From positions 1 through 32,768 of the forward strand of contig CANFVU010000013.1 of NCBI GenBank assembly GCA_947450545.1: 32,768 nt of DNA, read 5' to 3'. A program made the position numbers and the translations under genes. Below the pieces are notes generated by a model, which made no database searches, was not told the DNA's origin, and saw nothing but the letters and a program-made list of their open reading frames with translations. Shown piece by piece: positions 7,061-12,966 of the stretch (position 1 is the first letter of the stretch; the number at the start of each line of letters is the position of its first letter). The DNA comes from Actinomycetota bacterium. GTDB taxonomy: Bacteria > Actinomycetota > Actinomycetes > Nanopelagicales > Nanopelagicaceae.

Positions 7061-7744
7061 TTAGAGGGCGTAAGCGAGAATCGCAATGAAAGCGATTGTT
7101 ATGGGGAAAGATTCCATCAGACCTCGAAGTGTTGCCATCGTTGATGCAGGACCATAACGGCGATGATTGAAAGCGCTGACGACAGATGCGATGACGGGAT
7201 AAGTTGATAGCGCTCCGGAAACGTTTGCACCGAGATGTGGGGCTAGCGCAGCAAGGCCGATAAATATTGTGAGTGTTACGGCAATGCGAACGGGCAATTC
7301 CCACTGTGGGCTTTCGACAAAGACGGGAGCGTTTGATGACTTTGGCCAAAACTTCATTGCTGCTAACCAAATAGCGATGAGTACTACGAGGGCTTGTGTT
7401 GTTGTGAAAGCAATGTGGGTGGTTGCGTAACCAACAGCGAGCACTGTTGCGGTGGCTGTTGTAATTGCTTGATACCAATTCATACGTGGACTGATGAATG
7501 TGTATACCCAGCAATAAATAGCGAGTGCGATCTGGCCGAGGAGCACTCCGTGCGCAGCGTGCTTTCCAAATTGGGTGCCTTCTTGCAAGGAAATAATCAA
7601 AATGAAAGGTCCCGTTGTAATCGGAAGGCCGATGAGTCGACCGCCCATGCCGTGGCCTTTGAGTTTGCCGAGGTAATGCGAGAGGGCGACCATGAGCGGG
7701 CCGAGAGTTACTTTGAGAATGAGAAGTGTTTGGGTGCTTTTCAT
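7061..7744 (-). CDS. Polytopic membrane protein with internal duplication
   Basis: A 227-aa protein with about seven hydrophobic segments and no family I can name. Its two halves look homologous at a constant offset of 138 residues: G34, G39, T43, S52, G60 and G70 correspond to G172, G177, T181, S190, G198 and G208. The matching motifs are GGRLIGLPITTGP and GANVSGALSTYP. Such pseudo-symmetry is typical of transporters and channels. It starts 7 nt after the stop of the upstream hypothetical gene and shows no strong ribosome-binding site, so translational coupling is likely. A role as a small-molecule transporter is inference. Confidence 0.75.
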   Translation of the reverse strand: MKSTQTLLILKVTLGPLMVALSHYLGKLKGHGMGGRLIGLPITTGPFILIISLQEGTQFGKHAAHGVLLGQIALAIYCWVYTFISPRMNWYQAITTATATVLAVGYATTHIAFTTTQALVVLIAIWLAAMKFWPKSSNAPVFVESPQWELPVRIAVTLTIFIGLAALAPHLGANVSGALSTYPVIASVVSAFNHRRYGPASTMATLRGLMESFPITIAFIAILAYAL

Positions 7745-7751
7745 TTAGATT

Positions 7752-8147
7752 TTAAACTCGAACAACGAGGTTGATGATCTCTTCTGCTGTCGCACCTTGA
7801 CCGAGTTCGTTATTTACGTTAGTTGGAATGTTATTGAGTTGGGCTGCTGAAAGAAAAGCCAATTGTGAAGCGATATCGCTCATCCAATAGAGCGCAGCGG
7901 GACCTGCCTTATCTAGGATCTCTTGAGCTTTGCCGATTTGAACGTCACTGAACTTTTCCTCATCATTGTTGTTGCTAGCTATTGTTGCTAACAGATAATC
8001 CTTGATTGCTTGTGCATTCGCTCGATTCACATTCTCCGTTTGAATGAGTTCTTGGAGTTTGCCATCGAATGTGCGAGGGCGTCGCTTTTTCTTTGAGCGG
8101 CTTAGAAAAAGGAATATGAGCGAGGCGATGAAGAGAGTTTCTAGCAT
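7752..8147 (-). CDS. Hypothetical membrane-anchored protein
   Basis: A 131-aa protein that I do not recognise. It has an N-terminal hydrophobic anchor (MLETLFIASLIFLFLS) followed at once by a basic stop-transfer cluster (RSKKKRRPR), so the remaining ~105 residues should be cytoplasmic. These are polar and helical, with two Asn-rich patches (ASNNNDEEKF and NNIPTNVNNELGQG). The start is supported by TACTTT exactly 6 nt before the ATG, the leaderless pattern of this window. It is followed after 7 nt by the duplicated membrane protein. Confidence 0.72.
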   Translation of the reverse strand: MLETLFIASLIFLFLSRSKKKRRPRTFDGKLQELIQTENVNRANAQAIKDYLLATIASNNNDEEKFSDVQIGKAQEILDKAGPAALYWMSDIASQLAFLSAAQLNNIPTNVNNELGQGATAEEIINLVVRV

Positions 8148-8153
8148 GGCTAG

Positions 8154-8159
8154 AAAGTA
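8154..8159 (-). promoter_or_regulatory. -10 of a leaderless promoter (hypothetical anchored protein)
   Basis: The minus strand reads TACTTT, exactly 6 nt before the ATG at 8147. Confidence 0.5.
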
Positions 8160-8219
8160 CTCTGTTGTATTAGGCGGCGATAGTCTGACCTGAGGGGAAC
8201 GAAAGGCTGAGCGTGGGGA

Positions 8220-8357
8220 CTATTTACCGGCTTTGCAACGCTCAGAACAATATTTAACGTTCTCCCAATCACGAGCCCACTTTTTGCGCCACTCAAATTC
8301 TAAGCCACAACGTTGGCAGACTTTTGGAGCAAATCCGTTTTTAATCTTGGCTTTCAT
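8220..8357 (-). CDS. DUF2256 family small zinc-finger-like protein
   Basis: A 45-aa protein with [19 protein letters not shown] followed by [11 protein letters not shown]. The two CxxC/CxxxC pairs, the WRKKWA core and the KYCSERC ending are diagnostic of DUF2256, a tiny predicted zinc-binding family. DUF2256 genes are frequently found next to cryptochrome/photolyase-family genes, and one lies two genes upstream here. The gene begins 29 nt after the heliorhodopsin stop, so co-transcription is likely; a TAAAAC 6 nt before the ATG could also be a weak own promoter. The molecular role is unknown. Confidence 0.88.
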   Translation of the reverse strand: MKAKIKNGFAPKVCQRCGLEFEWRKKWARDWENVKYCSERCKAGK

Positions 8358-8386
8358 CTCAGAGTTTTAACGGTTCCGATGGATGG

Positions 8387-9151
8387 TTATTGCACAAGAG
8401 TTGAGGCAAAGATTTGCCAAGCCAGAGCTGATTTCGCGACGAGAGAGAGCGTGATGTAAGTCTTCTCTCCTCTGATGTAATCACTCCATTTGCCGACTTT
8501 CTTGTATTGTAGATACTGAACGACTGCAAAACAATTGAAAAGAAGGAAGAGAGAAATCACAATCCCGTAGACGAAAGCTGGGGCTTTTGTGTCTCCTGGG
8601 CCGCCGATAGCGAAAATATAAAAGACGAGTGAGATCCATGGAATAGCACCGGCGATGCAGCCGAAGATAAATGGAAGCCATCCTCCACTTGCTGGTTGTT
8701 CGTACTTTTCTTGGAGCCAACCAAAGAGAATCATGGAAGCGTTGACGCCGAAGATTGCGATGATGGCAGCGACATCGGTGATTCCACAAATTTGTGCAAT
8801 GAGAACAATCATTACAGATGAGCTGATGCTGTATTCGACCCAGCGGAAATAATTGCGTTGGTGAGCTAGACCGTTGCTGTAGCGAGGAAAGTACTTTGGT
8901 GATGCGACAAGGAAGTGAAAGAAAGCTGAAAGACCAAGAAAGATTGCAACTGCTAATCCGACTGGAGTCTTGAGCAGAGTGATTGGTTCTGCAACAAAGG
9001 TACTTCCTGGAGGGCCTGCCATGTACCTCGCAACGATTGGAAGAGAGAAGTCATTGGCCAGAAGCAACACCACGAGCATTTGCGCGAGGTGAAAGAATCC
9101 GGCGATGAGGTTGTAACGTCTTATTGAAGCTGAATTGATCTCTTTGCTCAT
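8387..9151 (-). CDS. Heliorhodopsin
   Basis: A 254-aa seven-helix retinal protein, strongly resembling the actinobacterial heliorhodopsin 48C12 through RWVEYSISSSVMIVLIAQIC, FGVNASMILFGWLQEKY and LSLVAKSALAWQIF. The Schiff-base lysine is K240 in helix 7 and the likely counterion is E106; H21 and H79 match the conserved cavity histidines. Heliorhodopsins sit inverted in the membrane (N-terminus inside), have a long photocycle and show no ion pumping in the studied members; sensory, enzyme-regulating and transport roles have been proposed. The ATG at 9151 has TATCCT 6 nt upstream. No retinal synthesis gene is in this window. Neighbours are DUF2256 and an Fe-S photolyase. Confidence 0.98.
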   Translation of the reverse strand: MSKEINSASIRRYNLIAGFFHLAQMLVVLLLANDFSLPIVARYMAGPPGSTFVAEPITLLKTPVGLAVAIFLGLSAFFHFLVASPKYFPRYSNGLAHQRNYFRWVEYSISSSVMIVLIAQICGITDVAAIIAIFGVNASMILFGWLQEKYEQPASGGWLPFIFGCIAGAIPWISLVFYIFAIGGPGDTKAPAFVYGIVISLFLLFNCFAVVQYLQYKKVGKWSDYIRGEKTYITLSLVAKSALAWQIFASTLVQ

Positions 9152-9157
9152 AAGTAA

Positions 9158-9163
9158 AGGATA
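9158..9163 (-). promoter_or_regulatory. -10 of a leaderless promoter (heliorhodopsin)
   Basis: The minus strand reads TATCCT, exactly 6 nt before the heliorhodopsin ATG, with no ribosome-binding site between. It gives the heliorhodopsin-DUF2256 pair its own promoter. Confidence 0.55.
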
Positions 9164-9204
9164 AGAGAGGCGTTAGAGGTTAAGGGCTATTGAGGCGGTG
9201 GCGT

Positions 9205-10686
9205 TTAAATCTTTCCTGCTTCAAGCCCCTCGAGCACATCGCGAGCACGCTCTTTGAGTTCGGGTAGGTCGCTGAGCCTTTTGAGTCCGAAGAATTGTTG
9301 GGCCATGCGGTGGTTCTTTGAAAAGGTTTCTTGGTTGCGATCGAGGAAATCCCAATACAAAGTTGTGAAAGGACAGGCGCTCTCCCCCGTGCGCAATTTG
9401 GGGTTGTAACTGCAGCCCTTGCAGTAATTACTCATGCGGGAAATGTATGCGCCACCTGCTGCGTAAGGTTTTGTCATCATCGCGCCACCATCGGCGTGAA
9501 CTCCCATGCCAATGACGTTGGGGACCATCACCCATTCTGTTGCATCGATAAAGACTTCGCGCATCCAATCGAGGAACTCTTGTGGGTTCGTGCCGGTGAG
9601 AATTGCGAGATTGCTCAGGACCATGAGGCGAGGAATGTGATGTACCCAAGCACGATTATTGATATCAGTGACGGTTTCTTTCATGCAGTTCATTTGAGTC
9701 TTGGATGGATCGCGAAATAGCGGCAGAAGTTTTCGGTCTGCTTGAAGTTGATTGTTCTTTCGATAATCGGGGCCTAAGAACCAATACATTCCATTGACAT
9801 ATTCGCGCCACCCGATGACTTGGCGAATAAAACCTTCTGCAGATTCGATAGGGACTTTGCCGGTTTTGAAAGCTTTAAGTGCTGCAGTGATTACTTCGGA
9901 TGGATGCAACAAACCATTGTTGAGATAGGGTGAGAGAAGTGAATGGTGAAGTGCCCAATTCTCAACTGTCATCGCATCTTCAAGTGGACCGAACTCTGCA
10001 AAGTGGTTGTCAATGAAGTTGCGTAATTGCTTGAGAGCGCCATCGCGGGTTGTTGCCCATGTTTCTATTGGGGTGTGGCCGAGCTCTTGTGCTACTTCAT
10101 TGTCGATTTCATCGCGGGCGTGGTTGAGATAAGCGGGGCCTTCATACTTCTTTGGTGGTGGAAGTCGATTTTCTTTATCGAAATTCCACGCGCCACCTAC
10201 GGGATCTTTACCTTCAACCAAGATATTTAAGCGGATGCGCTGGGCTCGATAGAAGTTCTCCATAAGGAAACTCTTTTGTTTCTCTGCCCATAGAGTGAAG
10301 AGCGGACGAGGTGTCAGGAAGAAATCATTCTCTACGAATGTTGCGCCATAATTTTTTAGTGCTTCATATTGAGTGAATGAAGAAGGCTCGGCACAAGTAA
10401 TGGGTAGGTTGTTGTGTTTGGCTTTAATCTCGTTGAGGCCATCAATTGTTGTAGGTGCTTTCACATATTCGACTGTGAAGCCTTCATCCTTTAGGGATTG
10501 AGCAAAGTGGCGTGCACTTGAGATGAGGAAGAAGAGTCGCTCTTTGTGCCATGGTCGCCCCGTCGTCATGCGTGCGCTCTCAACGAAAGCGATGACATCT
10601 TCTTTCCGTTGAGCGTCTTTGAGCGCTCCATACGAGCGATGGAGATGATCGAAGGGAATATAGATAATCCGCTTCATGGCACTCAT
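9205..10686 (-). CDS. Cryptochrome/photolyase family protein, Fe-S bacterial type (FeS-BCP/PhrB-like)
   Basis: A 493-aa protein of the prokaryotic (6-4) photolyase/cryptochrome group. The N-terminal segment (KRIIYIPFDHLHRSYGAL) is the DUF523-like antenna domain. The C-terminal FAD domain includes RQVIGWREYVNGMYW and WVMVPNVIGMGVHADGG. The 4Fe-4S ligands fit PhrB: a Cys in MNCMKET, then CKGC and, 12 residues later, SACPF. Members repair UV (6-4) photoproducts with light or act as photoreceptors. ATG codons exist at 10686 and 10677 and neither has a clear ribosome-binding site. It lies 12 nt after the VOC gene, so translational coupling is likely. Heliorhodopsin follows downstream. Confidence 0.95.
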   Translation of the reverse strand: MSAMKRIIYIPFDHLHRSYGALKDAQRKEDVIAFVESARMTTGRPWHKERLFFLISSARHFAQSLKDEGFTVEYVKAPTTIDGLNEIKAKHNNLPITCAEPSSFTQYEALKNYGATFVENDFFLTPRPLFTLWAEKQKSFLMENFYRAQRIRLNILVEGKDPVGGAWNFDKENRLPPPKKYEGPAYLNHARDEIDNEVAQELGHTPIETWATTRDGALKQLRNFIDNHFAEFGPLEDAMTVENWALHHSLLSPYLNNGLLHPSEVITAALKAFKTGKVPIESAEGFIRQVIGWREYVNGMYWFLGPDYRKNNQLQADRKLLPLFRDPSKTQMNCMKETVTDINNRAWVHHIPRLMVLSNLAILTGTNPQEFLDWMREVFIDATEWVMVPNVIGMGVHADGGAMMTKPYAAGGAYISRMSNYCKGCSYNPKLRTGESACPFTTLYWDFLDRNQETFSKNHRMAQQFFGLKRLSDLPELKERARDVLEGLEAGKI

Positions 10687-10698
10687 GTTGGATCTCGG

Positions 10699-11175
10699 TT
10701 AATTCCCGAGGTATGCCTTCTCCATTGCAGCAAGATCAATCTTCTTCATCTGAAGCATCGCCATCGTGGCACGTTGCGCACCCTCGCCATCAGGTCCGCC
10801 AAGGAATTGACCCATGATTGGTGAGGTGACCTGCCAAGAGAGGCCAAATTTATCTTTTAGCCAACCGCATTGGCTTTCTTGCCCACCATCAGCAAGCAGA
10901 AGGTCCCAATACTTATCTATTTCAGCTTGATTCGCGCAAGGAATCTGAAATGAAATTGCTTCGCTGTGTGGGAATTGAGGTCCACCATTAAGGCCGATAA
11001 AAGATTGTCCGAAAATTTTGAAGTTCACGACAACTTCTTCACCCTGTTTATTGCCAGGTGTTTCGGTGGGAGCAATCCAATTATCTGCAATCTCGCTATT
11101 AGGAAAGATGCTTGTGTAGAAAATTGCAGCTTCACGCGCGCGGCCATCAAACCAAAGACAAGTCGTAAGTTCCAT
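10699..11175 (-). CDS. VOC family protein (PhnB-like)
   Basis: A 158-aa protein starting MELTTCLWFDGRAREAAIFY, with paired beta-alpha-beta-beta-beta units and late motifs LLADGGQESQCGWLKDKFGL and MLQMKKIDLAAMEKAY. These are typical of PhnB-like vicinal-oxygen-chelate proteins, often annotated as 3-demethylubiquinone methyltransferase-like, a name that is usually unreliable. The frame is open to a TTG at 11193, but TACCCT lies exactly 6 nt before the ATG at 11175, which supports a leaderless start there. It is the first gene of a unit with the photolyase. Substrate and metal are unknown. Confidence 0.88.
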   Translation of the reverse strand: MELTTCLWFDGRAREAAIFYTSIFPNSEIADNWIAPTETPGNKQGEEVVVNFKIFGQSFIGLNGGPQFPHSEAISFQIPCANQAEIDKYWDLLLADGGQESQCGWLKDKFGLSWQVTSPIMGQFLGGPDGEGAQRATMAMLQMKKIDLAAMEKAYLGN

Positions 11176-11181
11176 TCGAGA

Positions 11182-11187
11182 AGGGTA
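11182..11187 (-). promoter_or_regulatory. -10 of a leaderless promoter (VOC-photolyase unit)
   Basis: The minus strand reads TACCCT, 6 nt before the ATG at 11175. A second -10-like TACAAT on the minus strand (11228-11233) could give an alternative start with a short leader. Confidence 0.5.
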
Positions 11188-11268
11188 ATCCAAAGCTAGC
11201 GTTTCAGAGTCACTTTCAGAGCGGGCAATTGTATTCTTTGGTTATAACGACCTAGGAATAGAGGGTAT

Positions 11269-11784
11269 ATGCCAAAGTTAGAAGAGCTTCTTGAGCGGTT
11301 GATATTTGCAGGGCGTTGGTTGCTAGCACCTCTTTACATCGGTCTGCTCGCTGCGCTGCTTCCAATTTTGTATCGCTTCTTCCACTCTTTCTGGCACATG
11401 ATCTCGCATATCTCATCTCTCACCGCAAACGAGATTACGCTCCAGGTTTTGGAGCTCCTGGATACCGTGCTTCTAGGAAACCTCATCATCATTGTTCTCT
11501 TCGCGGGCTATGAAAACTTTGTTTCGAAAATCAAAGTCGCTGAAGGAGCAGAAGATCGTCCTCATTGGATGGGGCATGTTGATTACAGCGGACTAAAGAT
11601 AAAATTAATTGGTTCGTTAGTTGCGATTTCAGTTATTGAATTGTTGAAGGACTTCATGCAAGAAGGACCATTCGATGCAAAGCGCGAAGGATGGAGAATC
11701 GGAATTCACGTGACATTCGTGATTTCTGGTGTGCTCTTTGCCTACATGGATAACTTGGCTGATCGCCATAAATCAGAACGCTAG
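11269..11784 (+). CDS. yqhA: YqhA / UPF0114 family membrane protein
   Basis: A 171-aa protein colinear with E. coli YqhA. The diagnostic stretches are AGRWLLAPLYIGL, LELLDTVLLGNLIIIVLFAGYENFVSKI and LKIKLIGSLVAISVIELLKDFM. It has four predicted membrane helices. The family is widespread and its function is not established. The ATG has AGAGGG a few nt upstream and a -10-like TATAAC at 11243-11248. It is divergent from the VOC-photolyase unit and convergent with the copper monooxygenase-like gene. Confidence 0.93.
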   Translation: MPKLEELLERLIFAGRWLLAPLYIGLLAALLPILYRFFHSFWHMISHISSLTANEITLQVLELLDTVLLGNLIIIVLFAGYENFVSKIKVAEGAEDRPHWMGHVDYSGLKIKLIGSLVAISVIELLKDFMQEGPFDAKREGWRIGIHVTFVISGVLFAYMDNLADRHKSER

Positions 11785-11786
11785 AA

Positions 11787-12905
11787 CTAGTTTCGAGCTA
11801 CTCCCATAACACCGAGGCACATCTCATCGGATGAGCCCTCTCCCCATGTGACATAACGCGGAGCAAGCTTCTTTAGCGCCGGCAGAATCGTTCGTAAATT
11901 CGGATCGAAAGTACACACAACGCGAACAGTGTCGCCCGCTTTCAGGGCAATTGGAGATTTCAGCACTGTTGGGGATTGATCATCAAAGTTGTATTTAGGA
12001 CGATTGAGGATGATTTTCTCTCCAGGAGTACCCGGATTAAGAATCAACTTAAGCGACGTTCCCAATAGGTGCATGTGGGGCGTTGCTTTTACAACGAGCT
12101 CGTTCTGCATAATTCTCTTGTCGCACGTCGATGTAGTGCTTGGTGTTGGCTTGAAAGCGCTTTGACCACACATCAAATTGATTCCAGCAGATTCAAAAGC
12201 GCTTGCCTGTGATGTGCGACGAGCTAAATCAGTGAGCGATTTACCGCGGTCACATAGCTCCCCTGCGACACCAGTAGGACAAGCGAGTTCGACAGGTGCT
12301 GCGACCATATCTCCGTAAAGAGTGCGCAGTTTTGATCCCTTTGCAGGAACCGCAGTGATTTCTACTTTCGATTGATCGGTGACTGTCATTCCGAGCTGAC
12401 GAAGCAAGAGGTTGTAGTGCACTTGCATGACAATGCGATCGCCTTTATGAAATGGCGTTCCGAACCCGGTTGGCATGACATCAACATCTCGTCCTGGTGC
12501 CCATGATGAGAGCCATGGTGATGTAAGGAACGAGGAGAAGCTCGCTCCACTACCAATGCCACCAAAGCAAGGCCAGCCTTCACCGTTGTTATCAAGTGTG
12601 ATTGCTTCCGGTAAATCTTTCGCACTTACTTGGAACAAAATTGCGTGGTGAAAAAGAATTCGCTGTTGTGGAATGAACTTCACGGAAGTGATTAGAGAAT
12701 CTTGTGTGACTTTGGGATCCATCAGGAAGCATCGATAATCATCAGTTCCATCGGCAGGTGCGGTAGGAAGGTGTGGCTTTGTCATCGTTGCCGTGTAGAC
12801 AGTTTTTCCACTTGTGGAGCTCACCGAGTTGGCAGGTGAGACCGAGGTAATAAAGCTTGCGATCAATGCGACCGCGATCACAATTCCAAGGCGCTTTAAT
12901 TTCAT
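11787..12905 (-). CDS. Secreted copper type II monooxygenase-like protein (PHM/DBH fold)
   Basis: A 372-aa protein with an N-terminal signal segment (KRLGIVIAVALIASFITSV). It keeps the ligand pattern of peptidylglycine/dopamine monooxygenases: CuH site LFHHAILF (H86, H87) and MQVHYNLL (H163); CuM site PHMHLLG (H277, H279) and SDEMCLG (M362). All six family ligands therefore appear present. Family enzymes hydroxylate C-H bonds outside the cytoplasm using ascorbate or another reductant; the substrate here is unknown. The frame is open for 61 more codons upstream, but TATCGT 6 nt before the ATG at 12905 and the signal peptide fix the start. It is divergent from the hydrolase-ABC fusion across 61 bp. 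Confidence 0.85.
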   Translation of the reverse strand: MKLKRLGIVIAVALIASFITSVSPANSVSSTSGKTVYTATMTKPHLPTAPADGTDDYRCFLMDPKVTQDSLITSVKFIPQQRILFHHAILFQVSAKDLPEAITLDNNGEGWPCFGGIGSGASFSSFLTSPWLSSWAPGRDVDVMPTGFGTPFHKGDRIVMQVHYNLLLRQLGMTVTDQSKVEITAVPAKGSKLRTLYGDMVAAPVELACPTGVAGELCDRGKSLTDLARRTSQASAFESAGINLMCGQSAFKPTPSTTSTCDKRIMQNELVVKATPHMHLLGTSLKLILNPGTPGEKIILNRPKYNFDDQSPTVLKSPIALKAGDTVRVVCTFDPNLRTILPALKKLAPRYVTWGEGSSDEMCLGVMGVARN

Positions 12906-12911
12906 GGCGCA

Positions 12912-12917
12912 ACGATA
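12912..12917 (-). promoter_or_regulatory. -10 of a leaderless promoter (copper monooxygenase-like gene)
   Basis: The minus strand reads TATCGT, exactly 6 nt before the ATG at 12905. It lies only 37 bp from the opposing -10 at 12955-12960, so the two promoters must share upstream sequence. Confidence 0.5.
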
Positions 12918-12954
12918 GCCGGATTTAGAAATGGCTAATGCCCTCTTAAAGCAA

Positions 12955-12960
12955 TAACGT
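12955..12960 (+). promoter_or_regulatory. -10 of a leaderless promoter (hydrolase-ABC fusion)
   Basis: TAACGT lies exactly 6 nt before the ATG at 12967, in the short divergent region shared with the copper monooxygenase-like gene. Confidence 0.5.
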
Positions 12961-12966
12961 AACGCC

